Part shown: one piece after another, positions 16,303 through 25,604 of the stretch
Layout: the number at the start of each line of letters is the position of its first letter
Position numbering within the stretch: position 1 is the first letter of the stretch
Assembly (NCBI RefSeq): GCF_013912065.1
Contig: NZ_JACESA010000020.1
Location: 1 to 44,870, forward strand
DNA from: Brevundimonas sp.
GTDB lineage: Bacteria; Pseudomonadota; Alphaproteobacteria; Caulobacterales; Caulobacteraceae
Length of the DNA stretch: 44,870 bases
Direction: 5' to 3'
Notes under the pieces: generated by a model
What the model was told of the DNA's origin: nothing
What the model saw: only the letters and a program-made list of their open reading frames with translations
Database searches by the model: none
Program-made: the position numbers and the translations under genes

Positions 16303-16998
16303 CTAGCTGCGGATTTCGCCGGCGCGATAGCATTCGCAGGCGGCCCGCTCCAGGGCCGCGCGGTCCGTGACCGTGACCCGGCCGCGCGAATAGGCGATGG
16401 CGCCCGCCTTCTGCAGGCTTTGCGCCGCCTCGTTCACCGTGGTCCGCTGGGAGCCCAGCATCGAGGCCAGGTACTCCTGCGTCAGGCTGAGGGTGTCGCC
16501 TTCGACCCGGTCGTGACAGCGCAGCAGCCACTTGGCGAACCGCTGCTCGGCCCGGTGCAGGGCGTTGCAGGCCGCGGACTGTTCCAGCTCGCCCTGCAGG
16601 CGGGCCATGAAGCCGGCGACGGCGTCGCGCACGCCGGGACGCTGGACGGCCAGCTGGCGGAAGCGGGCGGCGTCGATCCGTTGGGCCGTGCCGGCGCTCT
16701 GGGCCACGCTGCGGGTGCGGGCAAGCTGGGGCACGACCGAGGCGACCACGCCGAGAACGCCCTCGCGGCCGATCATCACGGTCTCCACCGTACGCCCGTC
16801 CTCCAGCACCGCGACGGACGAGGCGATGCCGCTGTCGATGAAGTGCAGATGTTCGACCACGTCGTCCGGCTCGTTGAAGACATGGCCCTGGGCGAAGTCC
16901 ACGGGCGTGGCGAGCGCCAGCAGGGCCGCGCGGTCGGAGGCTTCCATACCTTGGATCAAACGGTTGCCGAACGACGGACTGAGCATGTCTTCGCGCAT
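16303..16998 (-). CDS. Crp/Fnr-family transcriptional regulator
   Basis: 231 residues. An N-terminal cyclic-nucleotide-binding-like beta-roll (FAQGHVFNEPDDVVEHLHFIDSG, VSTVMIGREG-type turn) is followed by a long dimer helix and a winged HTH with LTQEYLASMLGSQRTTVNEAAQSL. The C-terminal block YSRGRVTVTDRAALERAACECY is typical of a large unnamed group of alphaproteobacterial Crp/Fnr proteins. There is no N-terminal cysteine cluster, so it is not an oxygen-sensing Fnr. Effector and targets are unknown. The gene is tail to tail with the kinase gene, with only 8 bp between the stops. Confidence 0.88.
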   Translation of the reverse strand: MREDMLSPSFGNRLIQGMEASDRAALLALATPVDFAQGHVFNEPDDVVEHLHFIDSGIASSVAVLEDGRTVETVMIGREGVLGVVASVVPQLARTRSVAQSAGTAQRIDAARFRQLAVQRPGVRDAVAGFMARLQGELEQSAACNALHRAEQRFAKWLLRCHDRVEGDTLSLTQEYLASMLGSQRTTVNEAAQSLQKAGAIAYSRGRVTVTDRAALERAACECYRAGEIRS

Positions 16999-17106
16999 AA
17001 GGCGATCCGGCGGCGCCGTCTGTCGGAACCCGACACAGCGTAGCCATATCTGACGCGGGTTTCTGGGGAAAAAGTCGAGTGTTTACCGAGTTGTGTACGG
17101 CAGCGG

Positions 17107-17298
17107 TCAGATCTCGGGGCCTTCGAGCCGGGCGACCAGGCGGTCGCCCTCGAACACCTCCACCCCATGGCAGGAGGCGTGCTGGGCCAGGCGCTGGACC
17201 GCGACCCGGATCGCGGTCTCGTCGTCGGCCCCGTCGAAGAAGTCGAGCAGGGGCCGACGGTCGTCGCCGTCGAAGAAGTGAAACTCGTAGATCCGCAC
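17107..17298 (-). CDS. Small DUF6894-like protein
   Basis: 63 residues from GTG at 17298. The pattern IYEFHFFDGDD ... FDGADDETAIRVAVQRLAQHA ... VEVFEGDRLVARLEG fits the DUF6894-type small proteins common in Caulobacterales and Rhizobiales: one beta strand, a central helix, then a strand ending in a G-D-R-L-V-A turn. Function is unknown. It lies about 108 bp upstream of the Crp/Fnr gene on the same strand and is divergent from the DUF1206 gene. Confidence 0.7.
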   Translation of the reverse strand: MRIYEFHFFDGDDRRPLLDFFDGADDETAIRVAVQRLAQHASCHGVEVFEGDRLVARLEGPEI

Positions 17299-17413
17299 CG
17301 GCCAAGCCTAGAGGCGGGCGGCGGCGGCGTCTGTCGGAAGCCGACTTAGGGGCCGGGCGGAGCCTTTGCGGGGCGGCGGGCGTTGAAGGCCTCACCCCCA
17401 GCCCGGAGCCCGC

Positions 17414-18325
17414 ATGTACGCCAGACGCCTTCGACACGCCGCCGCCGGACTGGGCGAGACCATCCGGGCGCGGGTCCCGGCCGCGCGCCGCACGCCGCCG
17501 CTGGCGGTGCTGATCGAGGGGGCGGCGCGGGTCGGCTATGGGGCGAGGGGCTTCGTCTATCTGTCGGCGGGGGCGCTGACCCTGCTGGCGGCCCTGGACC
17601 GGATCGGCGACGCCGTGGGCACGGGCGGGACGGCGGGCTGGCTGGCCGAGCAGCCGTTCGGCCGGGTGTGGCTGGTGCTGCTGGGCCTGGGCCTGTGGGC
17701 CTTCGTCGGCTGGCGCCTGCTGCAGGCGGTGTTCGACGCGGACCATGCGGGCACAGACGCCAAGGGCTGGGCTACACGGGCGGGCCAGGCGGCCAGCGGC
17801 CTGTTCTACGGCCTGCTGGCGGCGGGGGTGTTCGAGTATCTGGACGAGGTTGGCGACGCGACCGGGCGGGCGGCGGACCAGGCCGAGAGCATCGCCGAGA
17901 ACCAGCAGAAGGCGGCCATGATCCTGGACCTGCCGTTCGGCGGCCTGCTGCTGATCGGGGTCGGCCTGGTCGTGCTGGGCGTCGGGATCGGCAACATCGT
18001 GCGGGCCTTCTGCGACGACTTCGACGACGCCCTGGCCTGTCCCGAGGCGGTGCGGCGGCCGGCCTCGGTCGTGGCGCGGATCGGCTATGGGGCGCGAGGC
18101 TTCGCCTATCTGCCGCTGGGGGTGTTCGTGGTCCTGGCGGGGCTGCACACCCGGTCGGGCCAGGTGACCAGCACGGCCGCGGCGCTGGAGACGCTGGAGG
18201 CCCAGCCGGGCGGGTCGTGGATCCTGGGCCTGACGGCGGCGGGGCTGATGGCCTTCGGCGCCTTCGCCTTCATCGAGGCGCGCTGGCGCCGGATCCGCCC
18301 GCCGCGGGACCTGTCGGTGGGGTGA
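17414..18325 (+). CDS. DUF1206 family membrane protein
   Basis: 303 residues with about six hydrophobic segments. The protein is an internal repeat: ARVGYGARGFVYLSAGALTLLA near residue 38 and ARIGYGARGFAYLPLGVFVVLA near residue 220 are two copies of the DUF1206 unit, and a third, weaker unit lies between. The cytoplasmic loop DEVGDATGRAADQAESIAENQQKA is charged. Function of the family is not known. The start ATG 17414 precedes the first Arg-rich segment; a GTG or other start further upstream is possible but unsupported. A fold-back repeat begins 8 bp after the stop. Confidence 0.83.
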   Translation: MYARRLRHAAAGLGETIRARVPAARRTPPLAVLIEGAARVGYGARGFVYLSAGALTLLAALDRIGDAVGTGGTAGWLAEQPFGRVWLVLLGLGLWAFVGWRLLQAVFDADHAGTDAKGWATRAGQAASGLFYGLLAAGVFEYLDEVGDATGRAADQAESIAENQQKAAMILDLPFGGLLLIGVGLVVLGVGIGNIVRAFCDDFDDALACPEAVRRPASVVARIGYGARGFAYLPLGVFVVLAGLHTRSGQVTSTAAALETLEAQPGGSWILGLTAAGLMAFGAFAFIEARWRRIRPPRDLSVG

Positions 18326-18333
18326 GGCCCGCT

Positions 18334-18491
18334 GTCTCCTCCCCGCAGCGCGGGGAGGTGGCGCGGCGCCCTTTGCGCCGTGACGGAGGGGCTCTTCGCC
18401 GCATCCCCAGCCGTTCGTGCGGCGTCCAGAGCCCCTCCACCCCCGCGCAAGCGGCGCGGCGGTCCCCCTCCCCATTTCATGGGGAGGAGAC
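18334..18491. repeat. Dispersed fold-back repeat, copy 1 of 3
   Basis: Bounded by GTCTCCTCCCC (18334-18344) and GGGGAGGAGAC (18481-18491). Inside lie GTGGCGCGGCGCC, GTGACGGAGGGG and the complementary AGAGCCCCTCCACCCC, so the whole unit can fold back. Two further copies of similar length are at 36345 and 40446. No coding capacity. Confidence 0.85.
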
Positions 18492-18558
18492 GGTCTGGCG
18501 TTCGCGGCGTCTCTTCCCATATCCTCGGCAACACTTGCTGTTCCAGAAGATCACCGCC

Positions 18559-19227
18559 ATGACCGACGCCCCCTTGAAGACCCTGAAGATCGACTTTGTT
18601 TCCGACGTCGTCTGCCCCTGGTGCGTGGTCGGGCTGGGCGGGCTGGAGACGGCGCTGGACAGCCTCAGGAGCGAGGGGATCGGCGCCGAGATCGCCTTTC
18701 AGCCGTTCGAACTGAACCCCCAGATCGCGCCCGAGGGCGAGAATATCGTCGAACATATCGGCCGCAAATACGGCTCGACCCCCGAACAGTCGGCCGCCAA
18801 CCGGGCCATGATCCACGACCGGGCGGCCGAGGTGGGGTTCGACATGCGGATGGGCGAGAACAGCCGCATCTGGAACACCTTCGACGCCCACCGCCTGCTG
18901 CACTGGGCGCACGAGACCGCGCCCGACAGGCAGAAGGCGCTGAAACAGGCGCTGTTCACCGCCCATTTCACCGACAACCGCAACCTGACCGACGCCGGCG
19001 TCCTGACCGCCGCCGCCGAGGCCGCCGGCCTGGACCGCAACGCGGCGGCCGAGGTCCTGGCCTCGGGCCGTTACGCCCAGGCGGTCCGGTCCGCCCAGGA
19101 GACGTGGCGGTCGCGCGGGATCAATTCAGTCCCCGCCGTGGTGGTCGAGGGCAAATATCTGATCAGCGGAGGTCAGCCGGCGGCCGCGTTCGAACAGGCC
19201 CTGCGCCAGATCGCGGCCGAGGTCTGA
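18559..19227 (+). CDS. DsbA-family oxidoreductase, FrnE-like
   Basis: 222 residues from ATG 18559. The frame is open far upstream, but that part is a shadow of the DUF1206 gene and of the repeat. The thioredoxin-fold start KIDFVSDVVCPWCVVG carries the CPWC active-site motif at about residues 19-22. The inserted helical domain and the late block SRGINSVPAVVVEGKYLISGGQP with the cis-Pro are typical of FrnE/DsbA-like proteins. There is no signal peptide, so it is cytoplasmic. Members are linked to polyketide chemistry and to oxidative and metal stress; the substrate here is unknown. Stop 6 bp from the stop of the convergent gene. Confidence 0.9.
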   Translation: MTDAPLKTLKIDFVSDVVCPWCVVGLGGLETALDSLRSEGIGAEIAFQPFELNPQIAPEGENIVEHIGRKYGSTPEQSAANRAMIHDRAAEVGFDMRMGENSRIWNTFDAHRLLHWAHETAPDRQKALKQALFTAHFTDNRNLTDAGVLTAAAEAAGLDRNAAAEVLASGRYAQAVRSAQETWRSRGINSVPAVVVEGKYLISGGQPAAAFEQALRQIAAEV

Positions 19228-19233
19228 TCCCGA

Positions 19234-19941
19234 TCACGGCGGCTGGGTTTCAGACCCGGCGTCCGAAAAAACAGGGTCTGAATCGTCTGAATCGTCTGAA
19301 AGCGCGGCCTGGCTGAAGTCCTCCAGCGCCTCGGCGCGGGCCATCAGGGCGGCACGGCCCGCCAGGTCGTCCTCGGGCAGGGCCAGGGCCTCGCGGGCGA
19401 TGGCCTCGATCTCGGCCACCTGGTCCATGACGCGGTCCATCAGGTCGCGCTCTTCAGGGTCTGGGGCGGGTTCGGGGGCGGGTTCGGGCGGAGTCGGCGG
19501 GGCGAGCGCCGCCAGGCCGACCAGGCTCTGGTACAGCCGCATCCAGCGTCCGGCCTCGATCGCCCGCCCGGCCGCGATGGCCCGGTTCAGCCGCACCAGG
19601 ACGTGCCGGGTCATCTCGACCGGATCGGGCGGCGCCCCTTCCAGATCGGCCGCCAGGTCCAGCGCCGGATCGGCCGGCTCGGGATCGTCCTGGTCCTGAC
19701 GCCGCCACCCCTCGTGCGCCGCCCGGTGCCGCAGGGTGCCGAGCTTCAGCCCATGGCGGTCGCACACCGCCTCGGCCGTCTCGCCCGCCAGATAGTCGTG
19801 GCGCGCCCGCGCCCAGGTCTCGTCCCCGGCCCGGCGATAACCGTACATCGCCGCCCGCTCGACCGCCTCGTCCTCGAGGATCTCGGCCGGGGTCCGGGTG
19901 TCGATCTCGGGGCCGTCGTCCGCCCAATACTGGTCCTGCAT
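19234..19941 (-). CDS. Hypothetical acidic protein with an N-terminal HTH-like segment
   Basis: 235 residues. The segment YLAGETAEAVCDRHGLKLGTLRHRAAHEGWRR (about 49-80) has the look of a helix-turn-helix similar to those in small terminase or DNA-packaging-type proteins. It is followed by acidic and Pro-rich linkers (PPTPPEPAPEPAPDPEE) and a helical segment DRVMDQVAEIEAIAREALALP. The C-terminus is Asp/Ser-rich (SDDSDDSDPVFSDAG). I do not recognise the family. Proteins of this shape occur as conserved hypothetical genes in Caulobacterales. The start at 19941 is chosen as the first ATG; a terminator was not seen. Confidence 0.72.
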   Translation of the reverse strand: MQDQYWADDGPEIDTRTPAEILEDEAVERAAMYGYRRAGDETWARARHDYLAGETAEAVCDRHGLKLGTLRHRAAHEGWRRQDQDDPEPADPALDLAADLEGAPPDPVEMTRHVLVRLNRAIAAGRAIEAGRWMRLYQSLVGLAALAPPTPPEPAPEPAPDPEERDLMDRVMDQVAEIEAIAREALALPEDDLAGRAALMARAEALEDFSQAALSDDSDDSDPVFSDAGSETQPP

Positions 19942-20105
19942 GCCGCCCTCCGTCGCCTTGCGCCCCAGGATCGGGACCGTCGGAGTCTAAGCCCGCCTGG
20001 AACAGTGTCGGACAAAAGGCCGGGAATTTCGTGAAAGCCGAGGGAATTCAAAGGTCGGAAGCGCCGGGGAATGATGGGTATCGGCTGCTGTGACGAAGGC
20101 AAGAG

Positions 20106-20126
20106 CCCCTCTCCCGACGGGAGAGG
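20106..20126 (-). terminator. GC hairpin after the exported-protein gene
   Basis: CCCTCTCCC (20106-20114) pairs with GGGAGAGGG (20118-20126) around a 3-base loop, 33 bp past the stop of the gene at 20159-20668. The U-tract is weak (GCTCTTG), so it may be an extragenic palindrome rather than a true terminator. Confidence 0.5.
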
Positions 20127-20134
20127 GAGAGCGC

Positions 20135-20150
20135 GTCCGGGTTCACGAAC
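20135..20150. repeat. 16-bp palindromic motif, copy A
   Basis: TCCGGGTTCACGAACC occurs here and again, identically, at 20943-20958, so the two copies flank the gene at 20159-20668 and the fold-back element that follows it. The core GGTTCACGAACC is a near-perfect palindrome. Confidence 0.6.
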
Positions 20151-20158
20151 CCCTGAAC

Positions 20159-20668
20159 CTATGGCCGAACGGAATAGCCGTCCGTGGGGGAGACCCAGAT
20201 CACCGGCTGATTCAGGTCGGGGCGGGGGCGGCCGTCGATGAAGGCCTCGGCAAGCCAGCCCTCGCCCTGGGGCGTATAGCGGGTGCAGACTTCCGTCCCC
20301 AGTTGAGCGAAGGCGGCGCTCACCTGACCCCGGATCATCTCTGCCGTCTGGGGATCCGCCGGCTGGCCTTCGATGGTGAAGACGGCGTCGTCAAGGCCGG
20401 TCATCGGCCCGCAGACGGCGCCGTCGCGGACCACGACAGGGGATTGGTCCCGCATGACGATGAGCGGCGAGGGATTCAGCATCACCTCGGCCTGGTTCGA
20501 AATCGTTCCGTCCGCCGCGAAGGTGTAACCCGCCAGGGCGGCGCAGGTCTTTCGCGCTGGATCGGGCGAATGGCACTGCAACTGACCCTCGCGCGCCGGA
20601 CCCAGTGGGTCGGCGGCTTGCAGGGGGCCGGCTGCGGCGAAGGCGAGGGCAAGGGCGAGCGTGATCAT
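20159..20668 (-). CDS. Exported hypothetical protein
   Basis: 169 residues with a signal peptide (ITLALALAFAAAGPLQA, cleavage before ADPLG). The mature part contains four cysteines (LQCHSPDPARKTCAALAGYTF, GAVCGPM, TEVCTRYTP), so one or two disulphide bonds are likely in the periplasm. It reads like a family of periplasmic proteins of Caulobacterales with a C-terminal P-V-I-W-V-S-P-T-D-G-Y block; I know of no function. The gene stands alone between convergent and divergent neighbours and is flanked by repeated palindromes. Confidence 0.75.
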   Translation of the reverse strand: MITLALALAFAAAGPLQAADPLGPAREGQLQCHSPDPARKTCAALAGYTFAADGTISNQAEVMLNPSPLIVMRDQSPVVVRDGAVCGPMTGLDDAVFTIEGQPADPQTAEMIRGQVSAAFAQLGTEVCTRYTPQGEGWLAEAFIDGRPRPDLNQPVIWVSPTDGYSVRP

Positions 20669-20752
20669 GGGGTTCAGGCTACGCCGTTCGGAGGCGGGCG
20701 GCGAGGGCTTGCTGCTCTGGGGTGGTCAGAGCGCGCGGCCGCCCTTTCTCTC

Positions 20753-20918
20753 GTCATCCTCCGGACCGCGCAACGGAACCGGGGGACCCAGCGGCGCCGA
20801 AGGCGAAATCCGTCCGCCGCACCGACGTCGAACGCCGAGTCCGCCACAGGGTCGCGCTCACGCGCGCCGCTGGGTCCCCCGGTCTGCGCCGCGAAGACGC
20901 GGCTTGCCGGAGGATGAC
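20753..20918. repeat. Large palindromic element, 166 bp
   Basis: Outer arms GTCATCCTCCGG (20753-20764) and CCGGAGGATGAC (20907-20918) are perfect complements. A second perfect arm of 20 bp pairs 20778-20797 with 20864-20883 (core GGGGGACCCAGCGGCGC). The centre (20798-20863) also contains CG-rich complementary segments. The outer arms are shared with the hairpin at 13083-13115. No coding capacity. Confidence 0.85.
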
Positions 20919-20942
20919 GAAAGAAGAGGATCAAGCCCCCCA

Positions 20943-20958
20943 TCCGGGTTCACGAACC
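20943..20958. repeat. 16-bp palindromic motif, copy B
   Basis: Identical to 20135-20150 (TCCGGGTTCACGAACC), here extended on the right by GG to give a perfect CCGGTTCGTGAACC-type hairpin on either strand. Confidence 0.6.
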
Positions 20959-21504
20959 GGAACATCTCCGCCCGCTGACGCAGGAAGCGGTTGGTGGAAT
21001 TTCTGGCCCCATTGAACCGCGAGGACGAGGTTGAGCCCGGATTGTCAGTCTCCCTCGACCAGGGATTACGTCAAATCGACATTCCACAAATGCCGCATGG
21101 AGAATCGGTCCGGGGTCGGCTGCGGAATGCAAGCGCTGTCACCTAGATAGATGGGGAAGCACGGCCCCGCCTGTGGAGGGATGGTCATCATCCGAAAGAT
21201 GATACTGTCTTGTCGCGGGTAAAATATTTTATTGAAGGAAAATTATTTATACAAATCAGATAGATAATATATTACGCATAAAAAATGCAGAAGAGAACGG
21301 AGGTTTTTCGCTGTCTCAGACAAAAGCACGAGATTAAAAGAGCCGGTTATGTGTTGAGTAACATATTGAAAAACATAAGAAAAAATCTTAAGAGCTCATA
21401 CTTGTTCGCCGCGATGTCTGTAACTCGACTGTCGTTTTCTGAGTTTGTTGACTCGGGACGCGTGTTGTGGCCTACTTCCATGGTGAACGGAGCACGATAA
21501 GTGC

Positions 21505-22068
21505 ATGGCAAATAATCGATCCCTTGAGGCGTTGTCCGAGTTCTTGGAGTGGGTGGAGGCCAAAGGGCTTTTGCCGACTGCAACTGTTCAGGGCCGAAAA
21601 GCAGCGGTGAATCGAGTGCTTTCGGTTCTGGAAGCTTCTGAAGCAAATGATGTTACCTCATTGGATCTCGACCATGTAATGGATCGGTTCATTAACTTAA
21701 ATTCTAGCGGATACACTCCCGATAGCCTTAGGACTTATCGAGGGCGCGTTGGGAATGCGATTAAAGACTTCGAATCGTACCTAGATAACCCGATGGGATT
21801 TAGGCCTGCTCGCCCAACGATGCGCTTGAAGGCGCCAAAAGCCGAAAAGGCCGGAAACGCCAAACAAGTTTCCGGTTCGGGGCGACGAAATGATCTACCG
21901 CCGGCTAACCCACCTCCAGCCGCCGCTATGCCGAGGGTCAACATCATCCCAATTCCGATCCGTGCCGACTTGGTTGTGCACTTGGAAGGGGTTCCATTTG
22001 ATCTGACGCCTGCGGAAGCGCGTCGGATTGCAAACGTCGTAATCGCTCTCGCGATTTCGGAGACCTAG
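21505..22068 (+). CDS. Hypothetical protein with recombinase-like N-terminal domain, no catalytic domain
   Basis: 187 residues. Residues ~5-100 are helical and look like the core-binding (SAM-like) domain of tyrosine recombinases: an EFLEWVEAKGLL helix, LDLDHVMDRFINLNSSGYTPDSLRTYRGRVGNAIKDFESYL, then a short YLDNP link. Instead of the catalytic domain with its R-H-R-Y residues there is a Pro/Ala linker and a C-terminal segment IPIPIRADLVVHLEGVPFDLTPAEARRIANVVIALA. The last part recalls small alphaproteobacterial proteins of unknown role. GC content and codon use are lower than in flanking genes, a sign of transfer. A strong AGGAGG follows the stop. Confidence 0.75.
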   Translation: MANNRSLEALSEFLEWVEAKGLLPTATVQGRKAAVNRVLSVLEASEANDVTSLDLDHVMDRFINLNSSGYTPDSLRTYRGRVGNAIKDFESYLDNPMGFRPARPTMRLKAPKAEKAGNAKQVSGSGRRNDLPPANPPPAAAMPRVNIIPIPIRADLVVHLEGVPFDLTPAEARRIANVVIALAISET

Positions 22069-22077
22069 GAGGATGAC

Positions 22078-22119
22078 ATGCTGAGAGATTTAGCTGTCCA
22101 GCGCCTGCTCACCCGCTGA
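22078..22119 (+). CDS. 13-residue ORF behind a strong Shine-Dalgarno
   Basis: The sequence AGGAGG lies 5-6 bases before ATG 22078, directly after the stop of the 187-residue gene. The ORF encodes MLRDLAVQRLLTR and then stops. It may be a leader peptide, a translational-coupling device or chance. There is no second in-frame gene downstream. The ribosome-binding site is better than that of most genes in the window. Confidence 0.35.
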   Translation: MLRDLAVQRLLTR

Positions 22120-22131
22120 GACAGCCATAAC

Positions 22132-22179
22132 AAAAAGGGCCGTCGCTGATCCCCGGCAAGAGAAATAGCAACGACCCTT
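22132..22179 (-). terminator. Minus-strand terminator-like hairpin with no obvious gene upstream
   Basis: On the minus strand AAGGGTCGTTGCT (22179-22167) pairs, with two G-U wobbles, with AGCGACGGCCCTT (22147-22135), followed by TTTTTG. On the plus strand the same positions are C/A mismatches, so the structure is meant for a minus-strand transcript. The nearest minus gene, thiC, already has its own terminator at 22453-22479. Confidence 0.5.
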
Positions 22180-22195
22180 GGTGAGCCACCTCGAC

Positions 22196-22229
22196 GGCGA
22201 CTTCGCGAGCAACATCTCACGAAGTCGCC
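22196..22229. promoter_or_regulatory. 10-bp inverted repeat upstream of the HTH gene
   Basis: GGCGACTTCG (22196-22205) and CGAAGTCGCC (22220-22229) are perfect complements around a 14-base spacer and end 34 bp before the ATG of the HTH gene. It fits an operator for a dimeric HTH protein (possible autoregulation) or an mRNA hairpin. Confidence 0.5.
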
Positions 22230-22262
22230 AATTTGGCTAGTATTTTCGTGGAGATGGCATCA

Positions 22263-22445
22263 ATGGCCAGCGGAAAGCACCTCACGGCGAAGGATATCGC
22301 TGACATCAAGTCGCGCCTTCGGCGAGGCGATTACCAACATCATATCGCGGCCGATTACGGTCTGAATCAGGGGCGTATCTCTGAAATCAATACGGGTAAA
22401 CGCGGAGCGACAGTCGTTCCACTATCTCAGCCCAGCCTGTTGTGA
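22263..22445 (+). CDS. Small HTH protein
   Basis: 60 residues from ATG 22263, chosen because GGAG (22250-22253) lies 9 bases upstream. ATG 22254 and an earlier ATG at 22233 are in frame but lack a usable site. The sequence LTAKDIADIKSRLRRGDYQHHIAADYGLNQGRISEINTGKR is a compact helix-turn-helix of a kind common in alphaproteobacterial genomes and phages. It probably binds DNA. The inverted repeat at 22196-22229 is a candidate operator. The stop is followed by a strong bidirectional hairpin. It shares the accessory patch with the recombinase-like gene. Confidence 0.75.
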   Translation: MASGKHLTAKDIADIKSRLRRGDYQHHIAADYGLNQGRISEINTGKRGATVVPLSQPSLL

Positions 22446-22452
22446 TGATCAA

Positions 22453-22479
22453 AGGGCCGGAAGCACCGCTTCCGGCCCT
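22453..22479 (-). terminator. Strong 12-bp hairpin terminating thiC, probably bidirectional
   Basis: AGGGCCGGAAGC (22453-22464) pairs with GCTTCCGGCCCT (22468-22479) around a 3-base loop. It starts 7 bp past the thiC stop on the minus strand and 7 bp past the stop of the HTH gene on the plus strand, where TGTTCGTTTT follows. Confidence 0.88.
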
Positions 22480-22486
22480 GTTCGTT

Positions 22487-24469
<1,983 letters not shown>

Positions 24470-24556
24470 TCATCCCTTCGCCGGCATGACCCGGATCAGG
24501 TTCGACGGGTCAGGCGGCTACGCCAATCTCAGCCGCTCGATCGCGACCCCCCGGAG
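24470..24556 (-). promoter_or_regulatory. TPP riboswitch (THI element) controlling thiC
   Basis: On the minus strand, from ~24556 down: a GC stem, CTGAGA (24532-24527), the ACCC junction, GAACCTGATC, and GGGTCATGCCGGCGAAGGGA. These are the conserved blocks of the thiamine-pyrophosphate aptamer. It ends about 75 bp before the thiC start. TPP binding should reduce expression, in this class probably by hiding the ribosome-binding site; no strong terminator was seen between aptamer and gene. Confidence 0.95.
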
Positions 24557-24668
24557 AACTGGATCAGGGTGACGCGGGGGGAGGCGAACGTCAAGCGGAG
24601 CGGCGGCGGGATGCGATAAGGGGCGAAACGGGCTTGCCCGTCGGCGTTGGGGGCGGCAAACGAGGCCT

Positions 24669-25604
24669 GTGTCTATTCAGTCCCTTATCATCGATTGCGA
24701 TCCCGGCGTGGACGACGCCGTGGCGCTTTTCCTGGCCTTCGCCGCCCCCGAGCTGGAGCTGCTGGCCGTCTGCACCGTCGGCGGCAACGTCCCCGCCCAC
24801 CTGACCCAGCGCAACGCCCGCATCGTGCGCCAGATCGCCGGCCGCGAGGATGTGCCGGTGTACGGCGGCGCCGAAAGGCCGCTGAAGCGCCCGCCCGCCG
24901 GCGCCGGCGACTTCCACGGGCCCGAGGGGCTGGGCGATCTGGAGCCGTTCGAGCCGACGGGCATCATCGGCGACGGGCCGGCGGCCAACGCCATCGTCGA
25001 TCTGGTCATGAAACGCCCGGCCGGATCGGTCGCCGTCGCCGTCCTGGGGCCGATGACCAACCTGGCCCTGGCGATGAAGCGCGAACGGCGGCTGGCCGAC
25101 CATCTGGGGCCGGTCGTGGTCATGGGCGGCGCGCGGTCGGAGGGGGGCAATATCACCGCCTCGGCCGAGTTCAACATCTGGGCCGACCCGGACGCGGCGG
25201 CGGTGGTGTTCGCCTCGGGCTGCGACGTGATCGCCTTCGGCCTGGACGCGACCCACCAGGTGCGGGCGACCGAGCCCCGGATCCGCGCCCTCCAGGCCCT
25301 GCGCAGCGAACCGGCCCGCGCGACCGCCGCCCTGCTGCGCTTCTCGCAGCGGGTGGAGCGCGAGGCGAACGGGGCCGAGGCGCCGCCCCTGCACGATCCC
25401 TGTCCCATCGCCTGGCTGCTGAAGCCAGAGCTGTTCAGCCTGAAACCGTGCCGGATCGAGGTCGAGACCGCGTCTGAACTGACGCGCGGCCATACGGCGG
25501 TGGAGTTCCGGGTCGATCCGGCCACGGCGCGCCACCGCTGGGCCACGACAGCGGACGGCCAGGGGGTGTTCGACCTGCTGACCGACACGCTGAAGCCCGC
25601 GTGA
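24669..25604 (+). CDS. Inosine-uridine-type nucleoside hydrolase
   Basis: 311 residues from GTG 24669, with GAGG a few bases upstream. The enzyme splits ribonucleosides to base and ribose. The metal-site motif IIDCDPGVDDAVAL (residues ~7-20) is the signature of the family. GPMTNLALAMK, VVMGGARSEGGNITASAEFN and DPDAAAVVF are further conserved blocks. Late in the protein PLHDPCPIAWLL carries the conserved His/Asp. The next gene, ribokinase, overlaps by one base and would phosphorylate the released ribose, so the two form a nucleoside salvage operon. Base specificity (purine or pyrimidine) cannot be read from the sequence alone. Confidence 0.93.
   Translation: MSIQSLIIDCDPGVDDAVALFLAFAAPELELLAVCTVGGNVPAHLTQRNARIVRQIAGREDVPVYGGAERPLKRPPAGAGDFHGPEGLGDLEPFEPTGIIGDGPAANAIVDLVMKRPAGSVAVAVLGPMTNLALAMKRERRLADHLGPVVVMGGARSEGGNITASAEFNIWADPDAAAVVFASGCDVIAFGLDATHQVRATEPRIRALQALRSEPARATAALLRFSQRVEREANGAEAPPLHDPCPIAWLLKPELFSLKPCRIEVETASELTRGHTAVEFRVDPATARHRWATTADGQGVFDLLTDTLKPA

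Larger units (their letters stand above)
20669..21504. other. Long intergenic region with fold-back element and AT-rich tract
   Basis: 836 bp without a convincing gene. The left part is the fold-back element 20753-20918 and copy B of the 16-bp motif (20943-20958). From ~21180 the base composition drops sharply (for example AAAATATTTTATTGAAGG and long A/T runs to ~21410), unlike the rest of the window. A 71-codon frame at 21285-21500 has no ribosome-binding site and no coding signature. The AT-rich stretch is a plausible promoter zone for the gene at 21505. Confidence 0.55.

Noticed and set aside
16303-16998. Fnr-type oxygen sensor
   Set aside because: No N-terminal cysteine cluster that could hold a [4Fe-4S] centre.
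15329-18520. 1063-codon open frame on the minus strand
   Set aside because: It runs antisense to the kinase and DUF1206 genes and is Arg/Gln/Gly/Pro-rich without any fold or motif; it is a GC-bias shadow.
21285-21500. 71-codon open frame in the AT-rich patch
   Set aside because: No ribosome-binding site and no coding signature; more likely promoter region of the next gene.
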